Origin: Flavobacterium araucananum
GTDB lineage: Bacteria > Bacteroidota > Bacteroidia > Flavobacteriales > Flavobacteriaceae
Length of the DNA: 64,000 bases
Direction: 5' to 3'
NCBI RefSeq assembly: GCF_002222055.1
Contig: NZ_MUGS01000051.1
Span: forward strand, 1 to 64,000
Shown here: positions 7,901 to 16,972 of the stretch, one piece after another
Position numbering within the stretch: position 1 is the first letter of the stretch
Layout: every line of letters begins with the position of its first letter
Translations under genes and position numbers: made by a program
The notes under the pieces: model-generated
Seen by the model: the letters and a program-made list of their open reading frames with translations, nothing else
The model's database searches: none
What the model was told of the DNA's origin: nothing

Positions 7901-9687
7901 CCGTCATCATACATTTTACCTTTTATCCCTATTCGGGCTGTGGCTCCTGCTCCTACTGCATCCATCAAATTAATACCCAGATCAAAATCGATTCGGGAAT
8001 TATCTCCGTTTATGGCAACATTTATGTTACCAATCGAAACCGGGAAATTACCAAAGGCAACTGTACCTTTATACCCCATATTTCGAACAGAAATTATAGG
8101 CGAAACGGTTTGCAGTTGCAGGTTTTCAAAAGAAATCCCTTTAAAATCGACTGTCTTTTTTCCTTCTACTTCTTTATCATCAGATGCTCCTTTATTGGTT
8201 CCAAAAGAAACGGTTCCGTTTAAATTTGCTTTGGGTAAAAACTTTCCATTTACCAATTTTAATTCAACAGAACTATTGGGTAATAATAAGGCTCTTGCTT
8301 TCCAGATATCAAAAGCAATAGAATCTTTTGTTACTACTATTAATTGCTGCTCCTCCATGGATATAAATCCATTATAGGCTAATCCTGCTCTGTTAGTCTG
8401 AGCCGGTTTAGCAGGTGTTGTGGCTGTTCCTGTTGCTGTTGTTGTAGCTGGTGTAGTTGTAGTTGGCGCAGCAGTTGTTGTTTCTTTTTTCTCTGTTGCT
8501 GCCTTGCTTATTGGCAATAGAATCTGACCGCTTAAATTTGCTTTTACAAAAGTATTGGCAGCAATCGTTACATCGATATGATCTAAAGAATAAGCCCACG
8601 ATTTTTCCTGACTGGTTATACCTCTGTCAAGCGGAAAAACATTATCTGCGTAGAAAGTTCCCGAAACTCCAAATTTATCTATAATAAGGTTTTGAGCGCC
8701 TACATGAAGTCTTTCTTTACTTGAAGCCGTATCTGTGGTTTGAAATTCTTTTGGTAAACCAACATCAAAAGTCTGAACAAATACTCCTTTCCAGGATTCT
8801 ACACTGGGCACCAAAAGTGCATTTTTTGCATAATATTCGGGAAAAACAACGGTAGGGTCATTTTTTAGATCACTTAAATCCAGCACTGCATTACTGACTA
8901 AAAACTGGAAGTTACCATCAAAATCTTTTCCGTTTCGTTTGTCTTTTAACACAAAAGGCTGTAAACTTACATTAATCAAAATATCGTTCCAACCACCTAC
9001 TTTAAAGTTAAATTCTCCTCTAACCCTGTTAGGTATCTGAACCGTTTTGCCGTTATAATAGGTTTTAGGGATTGTTAGTTTTGCTTCGTCTACCGTTTTA
9101 CTTACAGGATCAATTGGCAATATGAGGTTTCTGGAAAACTCTACTGCTCCTGAAATTTTCATTTCTTTAAAACCATCACAATCAATTGTTACATAGGTCA
9201 AATCTTTGACTTCTCCGGTTTCCATATTAAAGCCACCGTACAATGATACCTGCCATTTATTATCGCTAAACGGAATATCTACATTGCCTAATAAAACTAA
9301 TTTGGCTTCGCCCATAATACCTCCCTGATGTGATAACTTTACATTATCTGCACCAAAAAACAACTGCATTGGCTGTCCGTTTTTATCTTTTTGCGGAATA
9401 TCTACTCTACAAAAAACGGTCAAAGTGGTATACTCCGGCGAAAAAACAGCTTTTGTAATCCCAATAGAATATTGGATATTATTGACCGTATTACGAATCC
9501 CGATTGGTAACTCTACCAAATCCTGATTTGAGAATTTATCTACCCAGCGGTCAGAGGCTTCGATTTTTTGAATAGCGCTCGAAGCTGCTCCCAGCTCCTT
9601 TGGGGCGGCAATATCCTGCCCGTAAGAAAAAACAACCGAAAGCATGATAAATAATACCGATAAATGTATTTTGTAAAACTTTTTCAT
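4993..9687 (-). CDS. Very large secreted protein of unknown function, last gene of the surface-protein cluster
   Basis: I place the start at the ATG at 9687, not the one 36 bases upstream, because MKKFYKIHLSVLF begins a clean signal peptide ending VVFSYGQ. The mature protein is about 1540 residues. Residues about 30-800 are rich in short beta strands with many GxV/GxI turns, interrupted near residue 410 by a Thr/Pro/Ala linker. The middle has glycine-rich aromatic beta segments and a PPPPP stretch. The last 400 residues look like Ig/Fn3-type modules. No catalytic motif is visible and there is no obvious T9SS sorting domain. It probably acts at or outside the outer membrane with the barrel-like protein encoded just upstream. 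I do not recognise a named family. Confidence 0.75.
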   Translation of the reverse strand: MKKFYKIHLSVLFIMLSVVFSYGQDIAAPKELGAASSAIQKIEASDRWVDKFSNQDLVELPIGIRNTVNNIQYSIGITKAVFSPEYTTLTVFCRVDIPQKDKNGQPMQLFFGADNVKLSHQGGIMGEAKLVLLGNVDIPFSDNKWQVSLYGGFNMETGEVKDLTYVTIDCDGFKEMKISGAVEFSRNLILPIDPVSKTVDEAKLTIPKTYYNGKTVQIPNRVRGEFNFKVGGWNDILINVSLQPFVLKDKRNGKDFDGNFQFLVSNAVLDLSDLKNDPTVVFPEYYAKNALLVPSVESWKGVFVQTFDVGLPKEFQTTDTASSKERLHVGAQNLIIDKFGVSGTFYADNVFPLDRGITSQEKSWAYSLDHIDVTIAANTFVKANLSGQILLPISKAATEKKETTTAAPTTTTPATTTATGTATTPAKPAQTNRAGLAYNGFISMEEQQLIVVTKDSIAFDIWKARALLLPNSSVELKLVNGKFLPKANLNGTVSFGTNKGASDDKEVEGKKTVDFKGISFENLQLQTVSPIISVRNMGYKGTVAFGNFPVSIGNINVAINGDNSRIDFDLGINLMDAVGAGATARIGIKGKMYDDGYRQRSRYDGLDLSAISINCKFSGLTIKGSLILMEKDPVYGNGFNADLEVDVVDVVNVKAKAIFGRTTFRYWYFDAAVKWPPVPAPFMITGFGGGAYYKMHRNEDVAIGDFSPSGLSYTPDEKISLGIKALIYFNIGSESVCDGEAGFEIAFNSKGGINRLAIFGKANVMASIPGLKNVTDLMSKVTSNITAKKSFMGVTESDLKGSFASKYIPAAKESIPGDLSAKVGIKMAAAVEFDFQNNSMHATTDVYINTPGNFLSGIGEGGRAVWGVFHKDPKDWYMYMGTPDDRCGIKIGVAGMYLKTTSYFMAGTLLPGSPPPPPIVAQILGVDAKELDYMRDENSLANGGGLAFGASLDFDTGDLSFLLFYARFQAGMGFDIMLKDYQEARCSNTGDRVGINGWYANGQSYAYLQGELGIRIKLSFLKLKVPIISGGAAVLLQAKLPNPVWMRGYVGGNMNILGGLIKGKFRFKFELGEECQFENGSPLGGLKLITDVTPKQSSTDVDVFAVPQAAFSTKVNEAFVIPEDTGDVTYKVMLEKFKIFDGTKEIPGVLEWSSTKDRANFVSTDILPPNKELKVQVEVSFQKMINGSFQPIKVDGKVATEYEERVFTTGGAPTYIPLTNIKYSYPVVDQKYFLEEEYPKGYIQLKRGQDYLFEDSNWETSIKVDQDGMSNAKATAFNYNTGSNEVYYDLPNIDQEKKYNFTIVSNLKQTPSRNATAVTKTSTIDNGGNDIQIKENQADALSKAEGSIERLSYSFTTSKYKTFASKMNSINTQSNNFGVLYSDVIYLTNTITSQEAFDIVELSGVTYSDSKAIITAQSKLNDAYYATDIFPYLYKDYPLNGNYSISNRDTNELGVIPAKAIPLNAYYMTSIENNVNQPWTKENFPFKYNMPLLYKQDWVDLNNQIINGYVNGDVGIEAIANRFKNSNFLFMRYGNYEIVMKYNLPGDKQANEFVYKFKNVNNFR

Positions 9688-9809
9688 AAGCAAATAATCC
9701 TGGTTTTTTGTAAAATAAAGCATTGTAACTTCTTTAATATTTTATCCAAACTTTTTTTAACGATCCCCTACTCTCTTTTTTATTTTAAAGAGTACCTCTG
9801 TTATGATCC

Positions 9810-12272
9810 TTAATTATTTTTTAAATATTTAAATTCGACTTCATCGTCTTTAACATTTTTAAGGGCCAAATCGTGATAAAACGGAATCAGTTTGATTTTT
9901 AATTCTTCGACTACTTCTGTGTCTGTTTTTTTCTCTTTCATCATTTTAAAGAAGTGACTTAACTCTTGTTTATTAAAACTTGAAAGGTTCTGGTTTTGAT
10001 GAATTTCATCTGCAGAAGTATTGGCAAGTATCGAAATCTCATTGATCATCCATCGGTGAACTAATAAAGGCTGTAGCTTTTTATTTTTTCGCTCGACTAG
10101 TTTCAAATACGAGTTATAACTTGTTTTATTGGTTACATCCTGCTCGTTTACGCCATGCAACTTATGTTTATTTACTCTTCCTAAAGCCATAACATAATCG
10201 TTTTCGAACCCTTCGTCTTTGCGAATCATTTCTTCTTTTAAGCTTTTTACGGTTTCAAGAATGTATTTATTGTATCGATCTAAGATGTCGTTGTTTAAGT
10301 CGTATGCTTTTAAATAGTTTAAAGCCTTTTCTTTAAAACTATCATCATCAGGAGTCAAAGTTGTCAGGGTCAATAAGTGCTGCAATTCGTCTGAATCTTC
10401 TTTTGGCATTGGTCGCAATGCCAGTTGAAGGTCTTGCAACTGCTTTATAATTTCATTTCTTGTTCCTTCGTAGGTCTTGTCTTTATGTTTTATTTTCAGG
10501 ACAGGATCTGCTGCAATTTTTGTTTCTTTTTTAGGTTCTTTTTTAGCCGGCAATTTTATTTTGTCAAGCGAATAGGTATAATTTAATGTAGCCGTCAAAT
10601 CGTTGAATTTACTGGCATTAGAACTACTTCTAAACATCGAAATAACACTCATATTAAAACTGTGTTGCTCCAGCAGCATATAACTGTTATTAAACTTAAC
10701 TCCAAACACGGAACTTGAATTGGTGTTTGCCTGAGAATTATTATACAACACACCAAAATTGGTATTTAGCTTGTCTTTAAATAATTTTTTTGAGGCTCCA
10801 ACTGAGGCTCCAACCGAAGAACTATTGTTTAGTGCCACTTCATTATTGGTATAATTAAGAGAGCTGTTCAGGGCAATTTTCATGCTCATAAAATTTACCG
10901 AGTGTGCCAAATTATAATTTTGCACGGTACTTGCCTGACCTCTTCGTATTACGCCGCCCTGCTCATTGGCCTGACCGGCAATACTGTAGTTAAAATTTAA
11001 ATTTTGATTTCGTTTTTGTCCAAAAGCATACGACATATTAACATTGGCATTTTGTGATAATTGCCTGTAATTTAAGGTGTCAGATTGTACTACGTTTGGA
11101 TTGTTTATAAGCTCAAACTGATCTAGTTTTTTATTGGTATAGGTAGAAAAATTAGAATAACTACCTGTTATATTAAATTGATCTGTTACGCGGTAATTCA
11201 TATTTATAGATCCTACAACTCGCTTGGTATCTTGCTTTTTTGCTTTTGCCAAATCGTCTCTTTGATACCCTAAACTGGTCGATACGGTGATTTTGTCTTG
11301 ATAAAAAGGACGTGAAAAACGTAATGCTATATTCTCTAAATCGTTATTAAAATATAAGGCACCCAAGGTATTGTAATTAGGATCTATGCGCTCATAGGTT
11401 AATCCTATGATACTCTTTTGAATGTTGTAATCAAAATTGACATTTAAGGCGTTCATGTAATTTGTACTTTCTTTGCTCGAAAATATTTTATCTCTCAGGG
11501 TTCCGCCGGAAAGTTTTTTGCTACGAACATCATCTGTTAGCACAGAAAGTGCATACTCTACATTAAAATTTAAATTTTTTATAACAGAGGTACTAAAGAT
11601 CAAACTGTTTACAAAGTTCTCTTTTGGTGTTACTCCTTTATCATTTATCATGTTTAATGAGTTAACATCGTCTTTGGCATAAAAACCAATCCAGCCCAGT
11701 TTAAACCGTTGTTGCTCATAACCAATTTTTGCTCCATAACCGGAACGTTGATACACGGGAATTCCTCCCATTGCATTTTCTTCAGAAACTGCTTTAAGCA
11801 ACTGTCCGCCCATTAAAGTTATTTTAAAAGGGCTTCTTGGCGTAAGTTCTAAACCAACTCCTTTAAACGGGAAACCGCTTAAGGTATAAGGAGAAAAAGT
11901 CATACTTACATTACCTATATAGGCTTTTACCCACTTGTATTTGGGCATAATACTTAATCTGTTAAAATCGAATGGTGCTGTATAACCCAAGTTTTCGCCC
12001 TGATTGGTAATGCTGTAAAACAACGGAACACTAAAATTAAAAGCGCTAATATTTAAATTCCCCGAAAGCAAATAGGTAAATGGCTCTCGTGAAGTTTGCG
12101 TATTCGAATTTGAATTATAGTAGATCATATTCGCATTAACGTTACCCGTAACTTTAAAATTTGGCTTATAAAAATTCTCTAAATCTACATCCTGAGCATA
12201 TCCTTTCCTGCAAATACAACAGGCAAAAACAATACACAACCAAAGCAAGATTTTGTTATTTTCTATCTTCAT
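9810..12272 (-). CDS. Predicted outer-membrane beta-barrel protein with helical C-terminal domain
   Basis: 820 residues. After a signal peptide (ending GYAQ), residues about 25-590 show the repeating amphipathic strand pattern of an outer-membrane barrel, with many Asn/Ser/Tyr turns and alternating hydrophobics such as FNFSVPLFYSITNQGENLGY. From about residue 600 the character changes to charged helices, including repeated KKEPKK and KSLKEEM stretches, suggesting a periplasmic domain fused to the barrel. The gene starts 7 bases after the PKD lipoprotein stop codon, so the two are surely cotranscribed. A role as pore, anchor or assembly partner for the large proteins is inferred only from context. 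Confidence 0.7.
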   Translation of the reverse strand: MKIENNKILLWLCIVFACCICRKGYAQDVDLENFYKPNFKVTGNVNANMIYYNSNSNTQTSREPFTYLLSGNLNISAFNFSVPLFYSITNQGENLGYTAPFDFNRLSIMPKYKWVKAYIGNVSMTFSPYTLSGFPFKGVGLELTPRSPFKITLMGGQLLKAVSEENAMGGIPVYQRSGYGAKIGYEQQRFKLGWIGFYAKDDVNSLNMINDKGVTPKENFVNSLIFSTSVIKNLNFNVEYALSVLTDDVRSKKLSGGTLRDKIFSSKESTNYMNALNVNFDYNIQKSIIGLTYERIDPNYNTLGALYFNNDLENIALRFSRPFYQDKITVSTSLGYQRDDLAKAKKQDTKRVVGSINMNYRVTDQFNITGSYSNFSTYTNKKLDQFELINNPNVVQSDTLNYRQLSQNANVNMSYAFGQKRNQNLNFNYSIAGQANEQGGVIRRGQASTVQNYNLAHSVNFMSMKIALNSSLNYTNNEVALNNSSSVGASVGASKKLFKDKLNTNFGVLYNNSQANTNSSSVFGVKFNNSYMLLEQHSFNMSVISMFRSSSNASKFNDLTATLNYTYSLDKIKLPAKKEPKKETKIAADPVLKIKHKDKTYEGTRNEIIKQLQDLQLALRPMPKEDSDELQHLLTLTTLTPDDDSFKEKALNYLKAYDLNNDILDRYNKYILETVKSLKEEMIRKDEGFENDYVMALGRVNKHKLHGVNEQDVTNKTSYNSYLKLVERKNKKLQPLLVHRWMINEISILANTSADEIHQNQNLSSFNKQELSHFFKMMKEKKTDTEVVEELKIKLIPFYHDLALKNVKDDEVEFKYLKNN

Positions 12273-12279
12273 TTATTGG

Positions 12280-13623
12280 TTATTGTTTTTGTACTTTGAT
12301 ATCGCATAAAATATAAGAACTTGCTCCGTTCTTTACCATATCCTTAATTTTGATGGCTCCCTTTCTTCCGTCTTGTGTTTTAAACAAAATAATTCTTGGA
12401 TAGGTAAAGCCAAATTCCTGTGCTCCTGCTGCACTATAACTTATGTTTAAAGATTTTACAGGAGCATCGTTTATCATGGCATCAAACTGTGTTTCTGTAA
12501 AATTTAAACCACAATTACACAAATTTTGAGAGTTTACAAAAATGGTACTTTGCGCATTCTTTAGTCCCAAAAATCCGTAATTGTTTGCCTGATCCGGCGA
12601 TATAAATCTGTTGTAGGTAAAATTGCTGTTTAGACCCTGAAAAACGATATCTATTAAGCTGCTATTCTCTTCGTTAATTTCATTGGCTTTGTAAACCTGC
12701 CTGGTTACGGTCGAGAACATTGCACCACTATTATTGTTGTTGTGCGCTGCATTTATTCCTAATTTAATATTGGTTAAAATACGCAGATTTGTATCGGGCA
12801 AAACTGTAATAGTCGTTTTATAACTTTGGCTCGTTTTATCATTAAACGCTTCTAATGTAACTTCATGAGTTCCGGCACTTGCAAAAACAACGGTAGGATT
12901 TTCGTCTGTTGACGTAACTGGATTCCCTCCCTCAAAACTCCATTTATAACTTGTTGCACTAATCGATTTATTGGTAAAATCAATGGTTACAGGGGCCTCA
13001 TAATCATCATCTTCAAACTTGGGAACATACGAAAACAAAGACACCAAATATGGTGAAACTGTTATTGTTTTAGTTTGCTTTTCTGACTCAAAACCATTAG
13101 AAACAGTTAGTGTTATCGTGTGATCTCCGGGTGTGGTAAATACTACATTTGGTGGTGTTTTGCCGGTAAAGGTTGCAGGTGCGCCGTCTTGAAAGTCCCA
13201 CTTAAAAGTTAATCCTTCACCAATAGTCGTATTTTTTAAAACTACTTCAACAGGCGAATAATTACTTTTTATGATTTCATGGGTAAACTGAATATTGATT
13301 CCTTCTTTTATTACTACAGTTTTACTGACCTCTTTACTTTCTCCATCTACATTTGTAGCGATCAGTTTAATGGTATAAGTACCTTGTTTACTATACAATA
13401 TTTCACCGGGATTTTTTTGAGAAGAAGTCGTTGGACTACCGCCCTCAAACGTCCATTCGTATTTGTCTGCACCGGTAACATTATTATCAATTTTGATAAT
13501 AACAGGTATTGATTCATCGCTGTTGGCATACGAAGTCGTAAAATCACCCTCTACGGCTATAGCGGTTTCCTGATAACAAGAGGTAATAACAATAAAAAAT
13601 AATAAGAGTAAAGTTTTTTTCAT
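12280..13623 (-). CDS. Lipoprotein with three PKD domains
   Basis: 447 residues. The signal peptide ends IVITSCYQE, a lipobox. Three PKD-type beta-sandwich domains follow at about residues 30-108, 112-192 and 198-278. Their signatures are YEWTFEGGSP, FKWDFQDGAP and YKWSFEGGNP, each ending in a GTYTIKL/GDHTITL/GTHEVTL strand. The last 165 residues are a separate unknown beta-rich domain with a CNCG motif. PKD domains usually mediate protein or carbohydrate contacts on the cell surface. It precedes the barrel gene by 7 bases. It may help hold the secreted proteins at the outer membrane, which is inference. Confidence 0.85.
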   Translation of the reverse strand: MKKTLLLLFFIVITSCYQETAIAVEGDFTTSYANSDESIPVIIKIDNNVTGADKYEWTFEGGSPTTSSQKNPGEILYSKQGTYTIKLIATNVDGESKEVSKTVVIKEGINIQFTHEIIKSNYSPVEVVLKNTTIGEGLTFKWDFQDGAPATFTGKTPPNVVFTTPGDHTITLTVSNGFESEKQTKTITVSPYLVSLFSYVPKFEDDDYEAPVTIDFTNKSISATSYKWSFEGGNPVTSTDENPTVVFASAGTHEVTLEAFNDKTSQSYKTTITVLPDTNLRILTNIKLGINAAHNNNNSGAMFSTVTRQVYKANEINEENSSLIDIVFQGLNSNFTYNRFISPDQANNYGFLGLKNAQSTIFVNSQNLCNCGLNFTETQFDAMINDAPVKSLNISYSAAGAQEFGFTYPRIILFKTQDGRKGAIKIKDMVKNGASSYILCDIKVQKQ

Positions 13624-13683
13624 TCAATTTATTTTAAAACATTACAGCTTTATATAAAGCCGTAATGTCTTTTTAATCTTTTT

Positions 13684-14703
13684 TTATTTACTTAATTTAG
13701 ATTGAAAATCCGAAATTTTAACCAAATCATAGTCAAGAATTATGTACAGATCATTATCCTTAATTTTCATCATTGTAATGTTTTTATAGGAAGATTTTTT
13801 ATGAACAGTTTCTTTCCCTACTAATAAGTCTCCATCTTTAAAAACTGACAAAGTATTGTTTTGAAGATTTAATTTAGCTATTCCTTTATTTTCGACTAAA
13901 ACATATAATTCATTCTTAGGATCAAAAGCAATATCAAGATATTTGTTTGTACTGTTAGAAATTAAAGTACTTACTACCCACTCGTTATTTACATATTCTA
14001 ATTTTCGAATATTAGAACTAACAAAAACGGGGTTTGCTCCTGTATATAAATTATCTATTACATACAAGATATTATTTTGCGAAACGATTTTAGACACAGA
14101 TCCAAAACTGGCATTTAATCCGGTTCCGTCTTCTATCGCTTTTTTTTCTGATCCTGCAACCAAAACATCTGTACTTAATTCGGGCACAAAACGTTTGATT
14201 TGTCTGTTGTTATAATCAAATACAAAATAGGTATTGTCCTTGTTATCACCAATTGCTGAAAGTCGAATTTTGTTTGCAAACGGAGAACTTATTGGTTTCA
14301 TGGTGTAAAAAGGATTCAACACTGTAAAATTATTTTCGAAACGAAATATTTTATCTCTGTCTGCTTCATTAGAAGGAGCAACCAATAATACAGTTCCCTC
14401 TTTTGTGATAGATAAAGCACTGGCATAAAAACTTGTAAAATCAAGAATCTTAAGTACTGATATTTTGCCTTCTAAATCAATTTTTTTTAATTTGACGGTG
14501 ATATCTTCCTGACCAATTTTATAAACTATGTTATTGTTATCAATAACAAAATCATCTGCCAAAGAAACATCAGCTATATAATCGGCTTTGATTTCTCCCG
14601 CTATAACCACAGGATCCTTGGTGTTATCCCCTGAATCTGAACTACAGCTGTTCAACGTTAAAAAAAGTTGTACTACTGCTACTAATAGAATTCTCTTTTT
14701 CAT
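13684..14703 (-). CDS. Lipoprotein with NHL/beta-propeller-like repeats
   Basis: 339 residues with leader MKKRILLVAVVQLFLTLNSC, a lipobox (LNSC) followed by Ser/Asp. The body carries propeller-like repeats: DGTGLNASFGSVSKI is a typical NHL-repeat phrase, and there are several blades of the kind YVLVENKGIAKLNLQNN. No enzyme motif is seen. The leader and upstream DNA are nearly identical to those of the next lipoprotein at 14890-16200, while the mature parts differ entirely. It is probably a surface or periplasmic binding protein of the cluster. Confidence 0.75.
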   Translation of the reverse strand: MKKRILLVAVVQLFLTLNSCSSDSGDNTKDPVVIAGEIKADYIADVSLADDFVIDNNNIVYKIGQEDITVKLKKIDLEGKISVLKILDFTSFYASALSITKEGTVLLVAPSNEADRDKIFRFENNFTVLNPFYTMKPISSPFANKIRLSAIGDNKDNTYFVFDYNNRQIKRFVPELSTDVLVAGSEKKAIEDGTGLNASFGSVSKIVSQNNILYVIDNLYTGANPVFVSSNIRKLEYVNNEWVVSTLISNSTNKYLDIAFDPKNELYVLVENKGIAKLNLQNNTLSVFKDGDLLVGKETVHKKSSYKNITMMKIKDNDLYIILDYDLVKISDFQSKLSK

Positions 14704-14730
14704 TTTTATTCTTCTTTATATTTCTAACTT
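14630..14730 (-). repeat. Duplicated leader cassette, copy 2
   Basis: This copy covers the first 24 or so codons of the 13684-14703 lipoprotein and about 25 bases upstream. It matches 16127-16230 with one base change in the coding part (GTA against TTA, Val to Leu) and small indels upstream. Confidence 0.85.
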
Positions 14731-14889
14731 TTTTGTCCTTCAATTGGTTTGAGTATCCTTTATTTTCTTAATGCAAAATCGCATTAAAAAAATTTGCAAG
14801 CTATTATCACTCCAGGCTTTTTTTAAAACATTACAGCTTTTTAGGACTGTAATGCTTTGATATTAAATAGAATTTCTGATGCTCAAAAA

Positions 14890-16200
14890 TTATAAATAAC
14901 GTTTGATTATCTTGTCTGTAGAAAAAGCCCAAACAACATTGTTTTTATATGAAATATTTCCAATAGGCTGGTCGTGTGTATAGTCTAAAGTCCAAGCAGC
15001 ACCGCCATTTGTAGTTTTGTAGATTTTATTATCCAAAATTGCCCAACCCGTATTGGCATCTTTAAAAGTAAACTTGGTAAACAGTTCACCGTCGTAAACC
15101 TGAGTCCAGGAATCTCCTCCATTGGTAGTTTTAAATAACTTGACATCCAGTAGGGTATTGTAGTAGTGATTGATTAAAAGAAAACCATTTTGGTTATCAA
15201 CAAATGAAATCTCTCTTGCAAAATAACCTGCTGCTTCATTCACAAATGGATATTCTTTCCATCCGTCTGTTGTATTATTTTTGAATAAAATAAAAGGTCG
15301 GTCACCATTAAAACCGTCTTTGTCTTTAATATTTTTATAACCAATTGCCCACATGTGATTGTTATCAATTTTTGTTGATTGAAAAAGATTAGCTGTATCA
15401 TCCCCCAATTCATAAACTTTTGTAAAGTCAAGGCCATTAGATGTTGTAAAAACCTTTCCTTTTTGTGTAACAACTGTTCCGTCCTTCATATTAGCATCTA
15501 CATACATGCAGTAAAAAACTTCTTTATTATTATCGATATTGGCAAATGCATCATTGCTTACCCCTCCGCCGGGTGCAATTTTAGCAAGTCTGGTAAGTCC
15601 TAATGAACTACTCCATCCTTCATCATTTACAGTTGCATAAAACTCTGAATTATAACCAACACTGCTCCATTGACTCCACGTAATACCTCCGTCGACGGTT
15701 TTGGTACCTCCCACATATAATAGTTTATCGCTCATCATTTGAATATTAGCTTTTGCTCCATCACTTTTTAAACTGTTTTCCTGCGTTACCCAAGCTGTCA
15801 AAGAACGAACAGGAAGAATACCTATATTTCCGGTATAATTATTTTTAACTTCATTACTGGCCGTTTTGTTCTCTACCGTAAGTTCCAGTTTTGGCACTAC
15901 TTTTACAGTAGCTGGCAATTTAAAGCTTATCTCTGTTGCTGTTGCCGAAACAATTGTTGCTGCGACACCATCAAAAGTTACTTTGATATCCCCTGCCTTA
16001 TCCGAAAAATTTTCACCGTAAATACTTACTGTTTCTCCAGTTTCTCCAGCGTTTTTAGAATATGATGTAATTTTTGGTGTTTTTACCACAACAACTGGTG
16101 GCTCAGGAGTTGGTACCGGATCACTTCCTGAATCTGAACTACAGCTGTTCAACGTTAAAAAAAGTTGTAATACTGCTACTAATAGAATTCTCTTTTTCAT
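14890..16200 (-). CDS. Lipoprotein with IPT/TIG domain and BNR/Ycf48-like repeats
   Basis: 436 residues with leader MKKRILLVAVLQLFLTLNSC and lipobox LNSC. After a Pro-rich linker, residues about 45-118 form an IPT/TIG domain (TPKITSYSKNAGETGETVSI, then GENFSDKAGDIKVTFDG). The rest is a propeller with repeats such as FKTTNGGDSWTQVYDG and YKTTNGGAAWTLDYTH, the BNR/photosystem-stability-factor style. These folds usually bind proteins or glycans. It lies between the orphan gene at 16303 and the second lipoprotein. The 186-base gap after it holds an AT-rich stretch and a likely promoter region copied with the leader. Confidence 0.82.
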   Translation of the reverse strand: MKKRILLVAVLQLFLTLNSCSSDSGSDPVPTPEPPVVVVKTPKITSYSKNAGETGETVSIYGENFSDKAGDIKVTFDGVAATIVSATATEISFKLPATVKVVPKLELTVENKTASNEVKNNYTGNIGILPVRSLTAWVTQENSLKSDGAKANIQMMSDKLLYVGGTKTVDGGITWSQWSSVGYNSEFYATVNDEGWSSSLGLTRLAKIAPGGGVSNDAFANIDNNKEVFYCMYVDANMKDGTVVTQKGKVFTTSNGLDFTKVYELGDDTANLFQSTKIDNNHMWAIGYKNIKDKDGFNGDRPFILFKNNTTDGWKEYPFVNEAAGYFAREISFVDNQNGFLLINHYYNTLLDVKLFKTTNGGDSWTQVYDGELFTKFTFKDANTGWAILDNKIYKTTNGGAAWTLDYTHDQPIGNISYKNNVVWAFSTDKIIKRYL

Positions 16201-16230
16201 TTTTTATTCTTCTTTTTATATTTCTAATTT
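16127..16230 (-). repeat. Duplicated leader cassette, copy 1
   Basis: Signal-peptide codons and the immediate upstream region of the IPT-domain lipoprotein, nearly identical to 14630-14730. The similarity stops within a few codons of the lipobox cysteine (after SCSSDSG), so only the export cassette is shared. Confidence 0.85.
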
Positions 16231-16302
16231 TATTTTATTGTTGTTAGCAGTTATAAAGCACTGCTTTTTAAATCTTATTTTAAACATTATATGCAATTTT
16301 CC

Positions 16303-16677
16303 TCACCTTTTTTTATCATATCCAGGTGGCCAAACACCATATTTATCTTTGTACTGTTGTGGCGTTTCAGGTTCTCCCATGTTACCGTAGAATCCGGCAG
16401 GATCTGCATTTTTTACAAACTCATCCCATGCTTCTTTTTCTTCTTTTTTCTGCTCCTCACTTTTAGCATTTTCTTTTGCTTCCTCGATAGCTTTTTTGAT
16501 TACTCGAACCTTATCTAAAATTTTCATTAGTAGGGGCAAATCATTTTCGCTTAAATGCACAGAAATATCTCTCCAATCAAATGTCTGCTTTGGATCTTCT
16601 AATGCCATTTCAACTAAAACATTAAATACCTCTTCCTTAACAACTTCAGGAAGTTCATTAATTGTTATACGTTTCAT
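16303..16677 (-). CDS. Small soluble protein of unknown function
   Basis: 124 residues with no signal peptide and no membrane segment. Residues about 1-65 are helical with hydrophobic heptads (LPEVVKEEVFNVLVEMALED). Residues 65-90 are a Lys/Glu-rich helix. The tail is Pro/Gly/Tyr-rich (GVWPPGYDKKR). It lies 295 bases downstream of the immunity-like gene and 102 bases upstream of the first lipoprotein. Being cytosolic inside a run of exported proteins, it could be a second, orphan immunity protein left from a former toxin tip. I do not recognise the family. I see nothing in the 295-base gap 16678-16972. Confidence 0.65.
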   Translation of the reverse strand: MKRITINELPEVVKEEVFNVLVEMALEDPKQTFDWRDISVHLSENDLPLLMKILDKVRVIKKAIEEAKENAKSEEQKKEEKEAWDEFVKNADPAGFYGNMGEPETPQQYKDKYGVWPPGYDKKR

Positions 16678-16972
16678 TTTACAATATTTCTATAAAGTCA
16701 ACATAATATGCTTTCATTGTATCGATAGTTTTATATCGCGCTGCTATTATGAAGTTACAAAGCTTCAAGATACCGTTTACTTTTTATTTCAATGAACTTA
16801 TTAATAGTGTTTTTCTTTTATCATAAAGATGCTCTCGTAAGCGTGAGTAAGATACTTCGCAGATTGGAAACTAATTTCATATAAATTTTACTATTCCAAA
16901 AGAAACATTTGTATGATCCAAAAAAAGTTAACGACTAGCACTTTCCAAAAGCAATTTTTTTCTAATAATTAA

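Noticed and set aside
7940..8377. 145-codon plus-strand frame inside the giant secreted protein gene
   Set aside because: Composition is that of a shadow (many Pro, Ser, Lys in reverse of the real gene), no promoter or signal, and it lies fully within a convincing gene.
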